In this document: in pieces, positions 47,753 through 61,777 of the stretch
Layout: every line of letters starts with the position of its first letter
How positions within the stretch are numbered: the first letter of the stretch is position 1
DNA from: Lelliottia sp. WAP21
GTDB lineage: Bacteria; Pseudomonadota; Gammaproteobacteria; Enterobacterales; Enterobacteriaceae
Reading direction: 5' to 3'
Length of the DNA stretch: 64,000 nucleotides
Assembly (NCBI RefSeq): GCF_020532665.2
Contig: NZ_JAIWPG020000018.1
Span: 16,020-80,019, forward strand
Program-made: the position numbers and the translations under genes
The notes under the pieces: generated by a model
Seen by the model: only the letters and a program-made list of their open reading frames with translations
What the model was told of the DNA's origin: nothing
The model's database searches: none

Positions 47753-48508
47753 ATGGTTGAAGATTCACAAGATACGACACACTTTGGCTTTCAGACTGTC
47801 GCCAAAGCGCAGAAAGCTGACATGGTTGCCCACGTGTTTCATTCCGTGGCGGCAAAGTATGATGTCATGAATGACCTGATGTCATTCGGGATCCATCGCT
47901 TGTGGAAGCGCTTCACTATCGACTGTAGCGGCGTACGTCGTGGTCAAACCGTATTAGATTTGGCGGGGGGAACCGGCGATTTAACCGCAAAATTCTCCCG
48001 TATGGTGGGTGAAACCGGGCGCGTTGTGCTCGCCGACATCAACGACTCCATGCTGAAAATGGGGCGCGAAAAGCTGCGTAACATCGGCGTGGTAGGCAAT
48101 GTGGAATATGTACAGGCCAACGCTGAAGCCCTGCCATTCCCGGATAACACCTTTGACTGCATTACCATCTCGTTCGGTTTGCGTAACGTGACCGACAAAG
48201 AGAAAGCACTGCGTTCCATGTACCGCGTGTTGAAGCCGGGTGGACGTCTGCTGGTGCTGGAATTCTCCAAACCCATTATCGAACCGTTAAGTAAGGCGTA
48301 TGACGCCTACTCATTCCACGTCTTGCCGCGCATCGGTGAGCTGGTGGCAAAAGACGGCGAAAGCTATCGTTACCTGGCGGAATCTATCCGTATGCACCCG
48401 GATCAGGACACCTTAAAAGCCATGATGCAGGATGCGGGTCTGGAGAATGTTGAGTACTTCAACCTCACGGCGGGTGTTGTCGCGTTGCATCGCGGTTATA
48501 AGTTCTGA
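47753..48508 (+). CDS. ubiE: Ubiquinone/menaquinone C-methyltransferase UbiE
   Basis: The 251-residue SAM-dependent enzyme C-methylates demethylmenaquinone and the 2-polyprenyl-6-methoxy-1,4-benzoquinol precursor of ubiquinone. It has SAM motif [37 protein letters not shown] and the UbiE signature [20 protein letters not shown]. It starts the ubiE-ubiJ-ubiB group, 13 bases before ubiJ. Confidence 0.98.
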   Translation: MVEDSQDTTHFGFQTVAKAQKADMVAHVFHSVAAKYDVMNDLMSFGIHRLWKRFTIDCSGVRRGQTVLDLAGGTGDLTAKFSRMVGETGRVVLADINDSMLKMGREKLRNIGVVGNVEYVQANAEALPFPDNTFDCITISFGLRNVTDKEKALRSMYRVLKPGGRLLVLEFSKPIIEPLSKAYDAYSFHVLPRIGELVAKDGESYRYLAESIRMHPDQDTLKAMMQDAGLENVEYFNLTAGVVALHRGYKF

Positions 48509-48521
48509 GTGGAGGTCGCTC

Positions 48522-50764
<2,243 letters not shown>

Positions 50765-50837
50765 ATAGCGTCGCTATCACAAGGTTGCAGACGTATAATG
50801 CGACCTGGTTAATTAATCATCTATCTGAGGAACATGT

Positions 50838-51098
50838 ATGGGTGGTATCAGTATCTGGCAATTAGTCATCATTGCCGTCATTGTTGTGCTGCTGTTTGGC
50901 ACCAAAAAACTGGGTTCCATTGGTTCCGACCTCGGCGCGTCCATCAAAGGTTTCAAGAAAGCCATCAGCGATGATGAAGACAAAGCGAAGCAGGATAAAT
51001 CCAGCCCGGATGCGGATTTCACGGCTCAATCTATCGCTGATAAACAAGAAGAAGCCAAAAAGGAAGACGCTAAACGCCACGATAAAGAGCAGGTGTAA
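50838..51098 (+). CDS. tatA: Twin-arginine translocase subunit TatA
   Basis: The 86-residue protein has a short N-terminal membrane helix ([18 protein letters not shown]), the [14 protein letters not shown] hinge, an amphipathic helix and an acidic/basic soluble tail. TatA oligomers form the export pore for folded proteins with twin-arginine signals. The gene begins the tatABC(D) operon. A TATAAT at 50794-50799 in the 73-base gap after ubiB may be part of its promoter. Confidence 0.97.
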   Translation: MGGISIWQLVIIAVIVVLLFGTKKLGSIGSDLGASIKGFKKAISDDEDKAKQDKSSPDADFTAQSIADKQEEAKKEDAKRHDKEQV

Positions 51099-51101
51099 TT
51101 C

Positions 51102-51641
51102 GTGTTCGACATTGGTTTTGGTGAACTGCTGCTGGTGTTCGTGATTGGCCTTATTGTTTTAGGTCCGCAACGTCTGCCAGTGGCTGTAAAAACGGTCGCT
51201 GGCTGGGTACGTGCCCTGCGTTCGCTGGCAACCACAGTTCAAAATGAACTGGCGCAGGAACTCAAGCTTCAGGAGTTTCAGGACAGCCTGAAAAAGGTTG
51301 AAAAGGCGAGCATGGACAACCTGACGCCTGAACTGAAAGCCTCCATGGAAGAGCTGCGCGAGGCGGCGGAATCCATGAAGCGTTCCTACAGCGTCAACGA
51401 TCCTGAAAAAGCGAGCGACGAGGCTAACACCATTCGTAATCCGGTGGTGAAAGGCAGCGAAGCAGAGCGAGAAGGCGTAACGCCTGCCGCGGCTGAACAT
51501 CAGGCGAGTTCCCCATCGCAAACCCCTGAAACGGTAGACACGCAGGCAACTGAAGAGATCGTTGTGAAAACAGCGAGCGCTGACGTGAAAGCCGCTGTGC
51601 CCGTTTCCGAATCATCCCCCTCGTCGAGTGATAAAGTGTAA
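51102..51641 (+). CDS. tatB: Twin-arginine translocase subunit TatB
   Basis: The 179-residue protein has the TatB N-terminus [22 protein letters not shown], with Glu8 in the helix and the [13 protein letters not shown] hinge. A long amphipathic/coiled region and a variable serine/proline/alanine-rich tail, a few residues longer than in E. coli, follow. With TatC it forms the signal-peptide receptor. It uses a GTG start three bases after tatA. Confidence 0.96.
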   Translation: MFDIGFGELLLVFVIGLIVLGPQRLPVAVKTVAGWVRALRSLATTVQNELAQELKLQEFQDSLKKVEKASMDNLTPELKASMEELREAAESMKRSYSVNDPEKASDEANTIRNPVVKGSEAEREGVTPAAAEHQASSPSQTPETVDTQATEEIVVKTASADVKAAVPVSESSPSSSDKV

Positions 51642-51643
51642 TT

Positions 51644-52414
51644 ATGGCAGTAGAAGATACACAACCGCTCATCGCGCACCTCATCGAGCTGCGTAAGCGC
51701 CTGTTATACAGTATTTCTGCGGTTATACTCATTTTCCTGTGCCTGGTCTATTTCGCTAACGATATCTACCAGGTGGTCTCTGCACCGCTGATAAAACAGA
51801 TGCCGTTAGGGGCGACAATGATAGCCACCGATGTGGCGTCTCCCTTCTTTACGCCTATAAAGCTGACATTTTGGGTCTCGCTGATTGCCTCTGCGCCCGT
51901 GATTTTGTATCAGGTCTGGGCATTTGTGGCACCGGCCCTGTACAAGCATGAACGCAAGCTGGTCATTCCGTTGCTGGTCTCCAGTTCGCTGCTGTTCTAC
52001 ATCGGCATGGCGTTTGCCTATTTCGTTGTCTTCCCGCTGGCGTTTGGCTTTTTAGCGAATACCGCACCGGCAGGCGTGCAGGTCTCGACCGACATCGCCA
52101 GCTACCTCAGCTTTGTCATGGCGCTGTTTATGGCCTTTGGTGTGGCCTTTGAAGTGCCCGTTGCCATCGTCCTGCTGTGCTGGATGGGCGTGACCACACC
52201 CGAAGACTTGCGTAAGAAACGCCCGTATATCCTGGTGGGGGCCTTTGTTGTGGGTATGCTCTTAACGCCGCCGGATGTTTTCTCGCAAACGCTGCTGGCC
52301 ATACCGATGTATTGCCTGTTCGAGGTTGGCGTCTTCTTCTCACGCTTCTATGTGGGCAAACGACGCACGCCGGACGATGAGGAAGCCGAGTCAGAGAAAT
52401 CGACAGAAGAATAA
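51644..52414 (+). CDS. tatC: Twin-arginine translocase subunit TatC
   Basis: The 256-residue protein has six membrane segments. It starts [23 protein letters not shown], with the LIELRKRL cytoplasmic signal-recognition motif, and carries [15 protein letters not shown] and [14 protein letters not shown]. It is the core receptor that binds the twin-arginine motif. It lies two bases after tatB and is followed by a short GC-rich hairpin before tatD. Confidence 0.98.
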   Translation: MAVEDTQPLIAHLIELRKRLLYSISAVILIFLCLVYFANDIYQVVSAPLIKQMPLGATMIATDVASPFFTPIKLTFWVSLIASAPVILYQVWAFVAPALYKHERKLVIPLLVSSSLLFYIGMAFAYFVVFPLAFGFLANTAPAGVQVSTDIASYLSFVMALFMAFGVAFEVPVAIVLLCWMGVTTPEDLRKKRPYILVGAFVVGMLLTPPDVFSQTLLAIPMYCLFEVGVFFSRFYVGKRRTPDDEEAESEKSTEE

Positions 52415-52421
52415 AATCCAG

Positions 52422-52437
52422 CCGCCCGAAAGGGCGG
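52422..52437 (+). terminator. Short GC hairpin between tatC and tatD
   Basis: CCGCCC-GAAA-GGGCGG, a stable tetraloop stem, is followed by TTGTTAT. This weak T tract may attenuate rather than end transcription, so some tatD mRNA would come from read-through. Confidence 0.5.
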
Positions 52438-52456
52438 TTGTTATATGGGAGACCAC

Positions 52457-53239
52457 ATGTTTGATATCGGGTTGAATTTAACCAGTGCGCAATTTGCTCA
52501 CGATCGCGATGAGGTGGTGGCGCGCGCTTTCTCGGCTGGGGTGAAAGGTTTACTGCTGACCGGCACGAATCTCCATGAAAGCGAGCAGGCGCAAAATCTG
52601 GCGAAGCGTTACCCGCATTGCTGGTCAACGGCGGGTGTTCATCCGCATGACAGTAGCCAGTGGACGGAAGACAGTGCTGACAAGCTTCGCGCGTTAGCCC
52701 GCCAGCCCGAGGTCGTGGCAATAGGGGAATGTGGACTCGATTTTAATCGTAATTTCTCCACGCCGGCTGAGCAGGAAGTGGCCTTTACCGCACAGCTTGC
52801 GCTGGCAGCTGAACTGGGTATGCCAGTGTTTATGCATTGTCGTGATGCCCATGAGCGTTTTCTGGCGCTACTTGAACCCTGGCTCGATAAACTGCCCGGT
52901 GCAGTGCTGCACTGTTTTACCGGTTCGCGAAGTGATGCGCTGGCATGTTTAGATCGGGGTTTATATCTGGGTATTACCGGTTGGGTATGCGACGAACGAC
53001 GTGGTCTTGAATTACGTGAACTGCTGCCGATGATTCCCGCCGATCGGCTGTTGTTTGAAACCGATGCGCCGTATTTGCTTGCACGAGATATGAAACCGAA
53101 ACCTGCATCGCGACGTAATGAACCCGCTTATCTGGGTCATATTGTCGAACGGGTGGCGCTCTGGCGTGGCGAAGAGGCGCAGCAGCTTGCCGCGCAAACT
53201 GATGACAATGTGCGCAAGCTGTTTGGCATTACGTTTTAA
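52457..53239 (+). CDS. tatD: TatD metal-dependent nuclease
   Basis: The 260-residue TIM-barrel hydrolase of the TatD family begins [13 protein letters not shown]. Motifs are [13 protein letters not shown] (metal His), [36 protein letters not shown] and [12 protein letters not shown]. coli TatD is a 3'-5' exonuclease with a role in DNA repair and is not needed for Tat export. The ATG at 52457 matches the family. It is convergent with rfaH; the stop codons overlap at 53236-53239. Confidence 0.95.
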   Translation: MFDIGLNLTSAQFAHDRDEVVARAFSAGVKGLLLTGTNLHESEQAQNLAKRYPHCWSTAGVHPHDSSQWTEDSADKLRALARQPEVVAIGECGLDFNRNFSTPAEQEVAFTAQLALAAELGMPVFMHCRDAHERFLALLEPWLDKLPGAVLHCFTGSRSDALACLDRGLYLGITGWVCDERRGLELRELLPMIPADRLLFETDAPYLLARDMKPKPASRRNEPAYLGHIVERVALWRGEEAQQLAAQTDDNVRKLFGITF

Positions 53240-53727
53240 AGTTTATGGAAAGCAGTGTTTTTGACACTTTGTAAGACCTGCTTATTCAACAGGTTAAGCA
53301 GAAGCATCGAACGCGCTTCGCCATCGGGTTCGGCGAATATCGCCTTTAACCCCTCAAATGCGCCCTCGGTGATCACGACGTCATCGCCGGGGAAGGGGGT
53401 CTCAGGATCGGTCAAATCCTCTGGCTGCTTATAGATGGAAAGCTGATGAATGACCGAGGACGGCACGGTAGCCGGACGCGCGCCAAAACGCACAAAGTGG
53501 CTGACGCCCCGCGTGGCATTGATTGTGGTGGTGTGGATCACTTCCGGGTCAAACTCGACGAACAGATAGTTCGGGAACAGCGGTTCCGTGACTTCAGTAC
53601 GCTTGCCGCGCTGAATTTTCTCGAGCGTGATCACGGGTGTCAGACAGTGGACTGCCTGACGTTCAAGATGTTCCTGAGCACGCTGAAGTTGCCCACGTTT
53701 GCAATACAGAAGATACCAAGCCTGCAT
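53236..53727 (-). CDS. rfaH: Transcription antiterminator RfaH
   Basis: The 163-residue NusG paralogue has an N-terminal NGN domain ([43 protein letters not shown]) and a C-terminal domain with [20 protein letters not shown]. The latter refolds from helical hairpin to beta-barrel upon recruitment at ops sites. It promotes expression of LPS, capsule and similar long operons. The ATG at 53727 matches the E. coli start MQSWYLLY; an upstream in-frame GTG is less likely. Confidence 0.96.
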   Translation of the reverse strand: MQAWYLLYCKRGQLQRAQEHLERQAVHCLTPVITLEKIQRGKRTEVTEPLFPNYLFVEFDPEVIHTTTINATRGVSHFVRFGARPATVPSSVIHQLSIYKQPEDLTDPETPFPGDDVVITEGAFEGLKAIFAEPDGEARSMLLLNLLNKQVLQSVKNTAFHKL

Positions 53728-53873
53728 AATCACTCTTTCCTTTGTTCGGGCGCAAGCATACCAAAACCCTGGCGAGATCGCTAAGTTGATTATAGAGGCA
53801 CTACACAGCCTGATAACAAAATTACAGCATGACGGTGACGAACGCCGTATAATGAAGCGCTTATGAAGAGGCC

Positions 53874-55379
53874 ATGACGAACTGCATGAAATACCACGAT
53901 CTACGCGACTTCCTTGCGCTGCTGGAAAAGCAGGGCGAACTTAAACGCATTTCGCTACCTGTTGATCCTTATCTGGAAATGACAGAAATCGCTGACCGCA
54001 CCTTGCGTGCCGGTGGTCCCGCTTTGCTGTTTGAAAATCCGAAAGGCTATGACATGCCGGTGTTGTGCAACCTGTTTGGTACGCCCAAGCGCGTGGCCAT
54101 GGGCATGGGCCAGGAAGACGTCAGTGCGCTGCGTGAGGTGGGTAAACTGCTGGCCTTCCTGAAAGAGCCAGAACCACCAAAAGGCTTCCGCGACCTCTTC
54201 GATAAATTGCCACAGTTTAAGCAAGTGCTGAACATGCCGACCAAGCGTCTGCGTGGCGCGCCCTGTCAGCAAAAAATCATTGAAGGCGACGCCGTTGACC
54301 TGACCCGTATCCCCATCATGCAGTGTTGGCCTGAAGATGCCGCACCGCTGATCACCTGGGGTCTGACGGTGACGCGGGGTCCGCATAAAGAACGCCAAAA
54401 TTTAGGGATTTACCGCCAGCAGCTGATTGGTAAAAATAAACTGATCATGCGCTGGCTCTCCCATCGCGGCGGGGCCCTGGATTTCCAGGAGTGGTGCGCT
54501 GCACATCCAGGCGAACGTTTCCCGGTTTCTGTCGCGTTAGGCGCCGATCCTGCCACGATTCTCGGTGCCGTCACGCCTGTTCCGGATACGCTTTCTGAAT
54601 ATGCGTTTGCCGGCTTGCTGCGCGGCACGAAAACCGAAGTCGTAAAATGTATTTCAAACGATCTTGAAGTGCCTGCCAGTGCGGAAATTGTGCTCGAAGG
54701 CTATATTGAGGCGGGTGAAATGGCACCGGAAGGCCCCTATGGCGATCATACCGGCTACTATAACGAAATCGATAATTTCCCGGTCTTCACCGTAACGCAC
54801 ATTACGCAACGCGAAGATGCCATTTATCACTCGACCTATACGGGTCGTCCACCGGATGAACCTGCCGTGTTGGGTGTGGCGTTAAACGAAGTGTTTGTTC
54901 CTATTCTGCAAAAGCAGTTTCCGGAAATTGTGGACTTCTATTTGCCGCCGGAAGGGTGTTCTTATCGCCTTGCCGTCGTAACGATTAAGAAGCAGTATGC
55001 GGGCCATGCGAAACGGGTCATGATGGGCGTCTGGTCTTTCCTGCGTCAGTTTATGTACACCAAATTTGTTATCGTTTGCGATGATGACGTGAACGCCCGT
55101 GACTGGAACGATGTTATCTGGGCTATCACCACGCGTATGGACCCGGCACGTGATACCGTGTTGGTAGAAAATACGCCGATAGATTATCTGGATTTTGCCT
55201 CGCCGGTTTCCGGTCTTGGCTCGAAGATGGGACTGGACGCCACCAATAAATGGCCCGGCGAAACCTCGCGTGAATGGGGTCGCCCGATCAAAAAGGATCC
55301 CGAGGTGACAGCGCGAATTGACGCGATCTGGGATGAACTGGCCATAATGAATGACGGTAAGACTGAGACTCACCGTTAG
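53874..55379 (+). CDS. ubiD: 4-hydroxy-3-polyprenylbenzoate decarboxylase UbiD
   Basis: The 501-residue enzyme uses prenylated FMN to decarboxylate 3-octaprenyl-4-hydroxybenzoate in ubiquinone synthesis. Motifs are [31 protein letters not shown] with catalytic glutamate, and [15 protein letters not shown]. The start is uncertain: ATG 53874 gives [13 protein letters not shown], whereas ATG 53886 gives [10 protein letters not shown]. coli begins MDAMKYNDL. A TATAAT at 53848-53853 is a likely -10 element. fre follows after 29 bases. Confidence 0.96.
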   Translation: MTNCMKYHDLRDFLALLEKQGELKRISLPVDPYLEMTEIADRTLRAGGPALLFENPKGYDMPVLCNLFGTPKRVAMGMGQEDVSALREVGKLLAFLKEPEPPKGFRDLFDKLPQFKQVLNMPTKRLRGAPCQQKIIEGDAVDLTRIPIMQCWPEDAAPLITWGLTVTRGPHKERQNLGIYRQQLIGKNKLIMRWLSHRGGALDFQEWCAAHPGERFPVSVALGADPATILGAVTPVPDTLSEYAFAGLLRGTKTEVVKCISNDLEVPASAEIVLEGYIEAGEMAPEGPYGDHTGYYNEIDNFPVFTVTHITQREDAIYHSTYTGRPPDEPAVLGVALNEVFVPILQKQFPEIVDFYLPPEGCSYRLAVVTIKKQYAGHAKRVMMGVWSFLRQFMYTKFVIVCDDDVNARDWNDVIWAITTRMDPARDTVLVENTPIDYLDFASPVSGLGSKMGLDATNKWPGETSREWGRPIKKDPEVTARIDAIWDELAIMNDGKTETHR

Positions 55380-55408
55380 CCCTATAGATTTCCCGACAGA
55401 GAGAGCGA

Positions 55409-56110
55409 ATGACAACCTTAAGCTGTAAAGTGACCTCGGTAGATGCTATCACCGACACCGTATATCGCGTCCGTTTGGTGCCAGAGGCGGAATTCTCTTT
55501 CCGTGCGGGCCAATATCTTATGGTTGTGATGGATGAACGGGATAAGCGTCCCTTCTCAATGGCGTCTACGCCTGCGGAAAAGGAATTTATCGAGCTTCAC
55601 ATCGGTGCGTCTGAGCTTAACCTGTATGCCATGGCGGTGATGGATCGCATTCTGAAAGAGCGTGAAATCGTGGTGGATATTCCACACGGTGACGCGTGGT
55701 TGCGTGATGAAGATGAACGTCCGCTTATTCTGATTGCGGGCGGTACGGGTTTTTCCTATGTGCGATCCATTCTGCTGACGGCGCTGGCGCGTAATCCGAA
55801 TCGGGATATCACCATCTACTGGGGCGGGCGTGAAGAGAAGCATCTTTACGATCTGGCCGAACTGGAAGCGCTGAGCGTAAACCATCCTAACCTGCGTATT
55901 GAGCCTGTCGTTGAGCAGCCTGAAGAAGGCTGGCGCGGTCGCAGCGGTACTGTGCTGACGGCGGTATTACAGGATTACGGCACGCTGGCAGAGCATGACA
56001 TCTATATTGCCGGACGCTTTGAAATGGCGAAGATTGCCCGTGACCTGTTCTGTAACGAACGCGAGGCGCGTGAAGATCGTCTGTTTGGCGATGCGTTTGC
56101 CTTTATCTGA
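55409..56110 (+). CDS. fre: NAD(P)H-flavin reductase Fre
   Basis: The 233-residue ferredoxin-reductase-fold enzyme reduces free FMN, FAD and riboflavin, supplying reduced flavin for ferric iron and cobalamin reduction and ribonucleotide reductase activation. It begins [21 protein letters not shown], with RPFSMAS as flavin-binding motif and [15 protein letters not shown] as the NAD(P)H-binding loop. It follows ubiD, as in E. coli. Confidence 0.97.
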   Translation: MTTLSCKVTSVDAITDTVYRVRLVPEAEFSFRAGQYLMVVMDERDKRPFSMASTPAEKEFIELHIGASELNLYAMAVMDRILKEREIVVDIPHGDAWLRDEDERPLILIAGGTGFSYVRSILLTALARNPNRDITIYWGGREEKHLYDLAELEALSVNHPNLRIEPVVEQPEEGWRGRSGTVLTAVLQDYGTLAEHDIYIAGRFEMAKIARDLFCNEREAREDRLFGDAFAFI

Positions 56111-56111
56111 A

Positions 56112-56139
56112 TAAAAAAACCCGCCCCTGACAGGCGGGA
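56112..56139 (-). terminator. Intrinsic terminator of fadBA (minus strand)
   Basis: On the minus strand CCCGCC-TGTCAGG-GGCGGG is followed by TTTTTTTAT. It lies 100 bases after the fadA stop. On the plus strand no T-run follows, so it mainly serves fadA, but its hairpin also ends right after fre. Confidence 0.8.
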
Positions 56140-56238
56140 AAAACGGCAACTAAACTGTCTCTCTTTGCCAATGACGCCATAACCGCGTTCGCTTGCCGCC
56201 GTGTTGTGACGCCATTGGCTTAAGATACTTTTCCTGAT

Positions 56239-57411
<1,173 letters not shown>

Positions 57412-59601
57412 TTAAGCCGTTTTCAGTTCGCCAACCGGACGGGCCGGCTCGACGGGTGGATAATACGGTTCGTTATGGCGAGCTTTCGCGCGCAGGCCTT
57501 CCGGAACATCATAAAGCGGGCCGAGATGCTGATATTGCTGAGCCATATCGAGATACTTTGCGCTGCCGAGCGTATCGAGCCAGCGGAAGGCACCGCCGTG
57601 GAACGGAGGGAAACCCAGTCCGTACACCAGAGCCATATCGGCTTCTGCGGGGCTGGCGATAATCCCCTCTTCAAGACAACGCACAACTTCATTCACCATA
57701 GGGATCATCATACGGGCGATAATCTCTTCCTCAGTGAAGTCTCGTTTCGGCTGGCTGACGTCGGCCAGCAGGCCATCCACGGCCGCATCTTCTTCTTTCT
57801 TCGGCTTGCCTTTGCTGTCTTCTTTATAGCGCCAGAAGCCGAGACCATTTTTCTGACCAAAGCGGCTGGCGTCAAACAGAGCGTCAATCGCGTCGCGGTA
57901 CGCTTTCTGCATGCGCTGCGGGAAACCGGCCGCCATGACGGCCTGAGCATGATGCGCGGTGTCAATCCCGACGACGTCCAGCAAATAAGCAGGACCCATC
58001 GGCCAGCCAAACTGTTTTTCCATCACTTTATCGACCTTGCGGAAGTCCGCACCGTCGCGCAGTAACTGGCTGAACCCGGCAAAGTAAGGGAACAGGACAC
58101 GGTTGACGAAAAAGCCCGGACAGTCATTGACCACAATTGGGGTTTTGCCCATTTTGCTGGCCCACGCGACCACTTTTGCAAGTGTCTCGTCAGAGGTTTT
58201 TTCGCCCCGGATCACTTCGACCAGCGGCATACGATGCACCGGGTTAAAGAAGTGCATTCCACAGAAGTTTTCCGGGCGCTTCAACACGCTCGCCAGTTCG
58301 CTAATCGGAATGGTTGAGGTGTTCGAGGCCAGAACGGTATCCGGACGTACTTTATCTTCCGTTTCCGCCAGCACGGCTTTTTTGATTTTGGGATTTTCAA
58401 CAACCGCTTCGACCACGACGTCGACACGGTCAAACCCGCTGTAATCGAGAGTAGGTTGAATGGTTGAAATGACCCCTGCCAGCTTCAGGCCATCGATCTT
58501 GCCACGCTCAAGCTGTTTGTTCAGTAGCTTGGCAGCTTCGTTCATGCCGAGCGTCAGGGATTTATCGTTGATATCCTTCATGACGACCGGGACGCCTTTC
58601 CAGGCTGACTGATATGCGATCCCGCCACCCATAATGCCTGCGCCAAGGACGGCCGCGCGTTTTGGCGTCTCGACGTTTTTCGTTAACTGCTTCGCTTTGC
58701 CTTTGACGAACTGATCGTTAAGGAAGATGCCAACCAGCGCACGGGCTTCGTTGGTGTGCGCCAGCGGAACAAAACTGTGATTCTCAAGTTTGAGGGCTTC
58801 TTCGCGTCCCAGACGTGAAGCAGCTTCAATGGTCTTCACGGCGGTTATCGGCGCCGGATAATGTTTACCTGCCGTCTGCATCACCATGCCTTTGGCGATG
58901 GTAAAGCTCATGGTTGCTTCAATTTTGCTCAAATGCAGAGGTTCGAGCTTCGGCTGACGTTTCGCTTTCCAGTCCAGATCGCCGTTGATGGCCTGACGCA
59001 GAATGCGCAGGGCACCGTCTTGCAGTTTATCCGCCTGCACAACGCCGTCGACCAGGCCGATTTTCAGCGCCTGATCGGCACCGACATCTTTACCCGCGGC
59101 GATAATCTCCAGTGCGCTATCGGCGCCCAGCAGGCGCGGCAGACGAACCGAACCGCCAAAGCCAGGCATGATGCCCAACTTTGTTTCCGGCAGGCCGATG
59201 CGCAGGTCTGGAGTGGCCAGACGATAGTCGGTTGCAAGCACGCACTCACATCCTCCCCCCAGCGCGTAACCGTTAACGGCCGAGAGGGTGGGAACGGGCA
59301 AATCTTCCAGGCGATTGAAGACGCTGTTGGCAAAATGCAGCCACTGACTCAGCTGCTCTTGCGGCACCTGAAACAAAGAAAGGAATTCAGTGATATCAGC
59401 ACCGACAATGAAGGCGGCTTTGTTTGAGCGCAGCAGCAATCCTTTTAAATCGGATTGTTTTTCAAGAGCATCTAACGCGTGGCCAAGGCTGGCTACGGTC
59501 GCAGTATCAAGCTTGTTAACGGAACCGGGGGCATCGAACACCAGTTCGGCGATGCCATCTTCCAGCCAGTCAACGTATAGGGTGTCGCCTTTGTAGAGCA
59601 T
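57412..59601 (-). CDS. fadB: Fatty-acid oxidation complex alpha subunit FadB
   Basis: The 729-residue multifunctional enzyme has an N-terminal enoyl-CoA hydratase/isomerase (crotonase) domain with [12 protein letters not shown] and [18 protein letters not shown]. The C-terminal L-3-hydroxyacyl-CoA dehydrogenase has Rossmann motif [14 protein letters not shown] and [13 protein letters not shown]. The ATG at 59601 ([12 protein letters not shown]) matches the family; twelve upstream in-frame codons reach toward the FadR operator and are not coding. Repression by FadR is inferred from the palindrome at 59628. Confidence 0.98.
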   Translation of the reverse strand: MLYKGDTLYVDWLEDGIAELVFDAPGSVNKLDTATVASLGHALDALEKQSDLKGLLLRSNKAAFIVGADITEFLSLFQVPQEQLSQWLHFANSVFNRLEDLPVPTLSAVNGYALGGGCECVLATDYRLATPDLRIGLPETKLGIMPGFGGSVRLPRLLGADSALEIIAAGKDVGADQALKIGLVDGVVQADKLQDGALRILRQAINGDLDWKAKRQPKLEPLHLSKIEATMSFTIAKGMVMQTAGKHYPAPITAVKTIEAASRLGREEALKLENHSFVPLAHTNEARALVGIFLNDQFVKGKAKQLTKNVETPKRAAVLGAGIMGGGIAYQSAWKGVPVVMKDINDKSLTLGMNEAAKLLNKQLERGKIDGLKLAGVISTIQPTLDYSGFDRVDVVVEAVVENPKIKKAVLAETEDKVRPDTVLASNTSTIPISELASVLKRPENFCGMHFFNPVHRMPLVEVIRGEKTSDETLAKVVAWASKMGKTPIVVNDCPGFFVNRVLFPYFAGFSQLLRDGADFRKVDKVMEKQFGWPMGPAYLLDVVGIDTAHHAQAVMAAGFPQRMQKAYRDAIDALFDASRFGQKNGLGFWRYKEDSKGKPKKEEDAAVDGLLADVSQPKRDFTEEEIIARMMIPMVNEVVRCLEEGIIASPAEADMALVYGLGFPPFHGGAFRWLDTLGSAKYLDMAQQYQHLGPLYDVPEGLRAKARHNEPYYPPVEPARPVGELKTA

Positions 59602-59627
59602 GTCAGTCTCCTGAATCCAGCAAGGGG

Positions 59628-59644
59628 ATCTGGTCATACCAGAT
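59628..59644 (-). promoter_or_regulatory. FadR operator of fadBA
   Basis: ATCTGGT-CAT-ACCAGAT is a perfect inverted repeat with 7-base arms, 27 bases upstream of the fadB ATG. It is nearly identical to the E. coli fadB FadR site (ATCTGGTACGACCAGAT from memory). Long-chain acyl-CoA would release FadR and induce the operon. Confidence 0.9.
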
Positions 59645-59791
59645 GAGACGGAGTGTGGGATTTATGTTAATAAAATGCAAATTAGTCATTACAAAATTGC
59701 TGCGCTGATCACGCTCGGTGGAAATCACGCAGCCTGAGTCAGGTGTGCTAAGATGCGAAGACTTGAGGTCAATAAAACGAAAGGGAAAATG

Positions 59792-61123
59792 ATGGATTCA
59801 CTGGCCGCACTCTATAAAAATCATATTGTTACTCTTCAGGAACGCACCCGCGACGTGCTGGCGCGTTTCAAGCTGGATGCCCTGCTTATACACTCCGGCG
59901 AACTGATGAATACGTTCCTGGACGACCATGCTTACCCGTTTAAGGTCAATCCCCAGTTCAAAGCCTGGGTGCCGGTGACACAGGTGCCTAACTGCTGGTT
60001 ACTGGTCGATGGCGTGAACAAGCCGAAACTGTGGTTCTATCTGCCGGTAGATTACTGGCATAACGTGGAGCCACTGCCCACTTCCTTCTGGACCGAAGAA
60101 GTGGATGTCATTGCTTTGCCAAAAGCTGACGGCATTGGCAGCCAGTTGCCTGCCGCACGCGGCAATGTCGCCTATATCGGTCCGGTGCCAGAACGCGCAT
60201 TGGGGCTGGATATTGCGGCTGATAAAATCAACCCGAAAGGGGTGCTGGACTACCTGCACTATTACCGCGCTTACAAGACTGACTATGAACTTTCCTGCAT
60301 GCGTGAAGCACAGAAAACGGCGGTGAATGGTCATCGCGCGGCGCATGAAGCGTTTCTTTCAGGCATGAGCGAGTTTGATATCAACCAGGCCTACCTGACG
60401 GCAACGGGCCATCGTGATACCGACGTGCCTTACAGTAATATTGTGGCCATTAACGAGCACGCGTCAGTCCTGCACTATACCAAACTCGATCACCGTGTAC
60501 CGTCCGAGGCACGCAGCTTCCTGCTGGACGCGGGAGCGGAGTACAACGGCTATGCTGCCGATCTGACCCGCACGTGGGCGGCAAACGGTGATACCGAGTT
60601 TGCACAGTTGATCAAAGATGTGAACGACGAACAGCTGGCGCTAATCGGCACCATGAAGGCCGGAACCAGCTACGTGGATTACCATATTCAGTTCCATCAG
60701 CGCATTGCCAAACTGTTGCGTAAACATCAGATTGTCACCGACATGAGTGAAGAAGCGATGGTCGAAAACGACCTGACCGGACCGTTCATGCCGCACGGCA
60801 TTGGGCATCCGCTGGGCCTCCAGGTACACGATGTGGCGGGCTTCATGCAGGATGATACGGGCACGCATCTGGCTGCACCGTCTAAATATCCTTATTTGCG
60901 CTGTACGCGTGTGCTGCAACCGCGCATGGTACTGACCATCGAGCCGGGCATTTACTTTATCGAATCGCTGCTGACGCCATGGCGAGAAGGCGCGTTCAGC
61001 AAGCACTTTAACTGGCAGAAAATCAATGCATTGAAACCGTTTGGGGGCATTCGTATCGAAGATAACGTGGTGATCCACGAAAACAGCATTGAAAACATGA
61101 CGCGAGACCTGAAACTCGCCTGA
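59792..61123 (+). CDS. pepQ: Xaa-Pro dipeptidase PepQ
   Basis: The 443-residue creatinase-fold (M24) metallopeptidase hydrolyses dipeptides with C-terminal proline and has organophosphate-hydrolysing side activity. Metal ligands lie in [19 protein letters not shown] (two Asp), [13 protein letters not shown] (His), TIEPGIYF (Glu) and [10 protein letters not shown] (Glu). Of two adjacent ATGs, the one at 59792 ([11 protein letters not shown]) matches E. coli; further upstream codons are leader. It is divergent from fadBA and overlaps yigZ by one base. Confidence 0.97.
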   Translation: MDSLAALYKNHIVTLQERTRDVLARFKLDALLIHSGELMNTFLDDHAYPFKVNPQFKAWVPVTQVPNCWLLVDGVNKPKLWFYLPVDYWHNVEPLPTSFWTEEVDVIALPKADGIGSQLPAARGNVAYIGPVPERALGLDIAADKINPKGVLDYLHYYRAYKTDYELSCMREAQKTAVNGHRAAHEAFLSGMSEFDINQAYLTATGHRDTDVPYSNIVAINEHASVLHYTKLDHRVPSEARSFLLDAGAEYNGYAADLTRTWAANGDTEFAQLIKDVNDEQLALIGTMKAGTSYVDYHIQFHQRIAKLLRKHQIVTDMSEEAMVENDLTGPFMPHGIGHPLGLQVHDVAGFMQDDTGTHLAAPSKYPYLRCTRVLQPRMVLTIEPGIYFIESLLTPWREGAFSKHFNWQKINALKPFGGIRIEDNVVIHENSIENMTRDLKLA

Positions 61124-61737
61124 TGGATAGCTGGCTGATACCGGCCGAACCGGTCACCTTCGTTGAAGAGATCAAAAAGAGCCGCTTCATTACATTGTTG
61201 GCGCACACCAACGGCGTGGAGGCGGCGAAAGCCTTTGTCGAATCCGTTCGGGCAGAACATCCTGATGCCAGGCACCATTGCGTTGCCTGGGTGGCAGGTG
61301 CGCCGAATGATTCCCAACAGCTTGGTTTTTCTGATGATGGTGAGCCTGCCGGAACAGCAGGTAAACCGATGCTTTCCCAGCTTATGGGGAGTGGCGTTGG
61401 GGAAATTACCGCCGTCGTCGTGCGTTACTACGGCGGCATACTACTAGGAACCGGTGGGCTGGTGAAAGCCTACGGCGGAGGCGTGCAGCAGGCGCTTAAT
61501 CAACTCACGACAATCCGCAAAACGCCACTGACCGAATATACTCTGTTGTGTGATTACGCTCAGTTATCCGGCATCGAATCGCTGCTTAAGCAATTTAACG
61601 GCGGCATAGTGCACAGTGATTACCAGGCGATGGTGCAATTACGTGTGGCGCTTCCTCAGGCAGAACAGGCGGCTTTTTCAGCAAAACTGGCTGATTTTAG
61701 TCGTGGTTCGTTGCAATTACTGCCGATTGAAGAATAA
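61123..61737 (+). CDS. yigZ: IMPACT/YigZ family protein
   Basis: The 204-residue protein has an N-terminal UPF0029/IMPACT domain (IKKSRFITLLAHTNGVEAAK, DDGEPAGTAGKPML, VVVRYYGGILLGTGGLVKAYG) and a C-terminal DUF1949 domain. Homologues in eukaryotes (IMPACT/Yih1) regulate Gcn2; the bacterial role is unknown. The ATG is embedded in the pepQ stop (TGATG), showing translational coupling, and trkH follows 40 bases later. Confidence 0.93.
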   Translation: MDSWLIPAEPVTFVEEIKKSRFITLLAHTNGVEAAKAFVESVRAEHPDARHHCVAWVAGAPNDSQQLGFSDDGEPAGTAGKPMLSQLMGSGVGEITAVVVRYYGGILLGTGGLVKAYGGGVQQALNQLTTIRKTPLTEYTLLCDYAQLSGIESLLKQFNGGIVHSDYQAMVQLRVALPQAEQAAFSAKLADFSRGSLQLLPIEE

Positions 61738-61777
61738 TCCCCACCTTACTTTCTGAATACCAAAGGAAACGGCAGAG

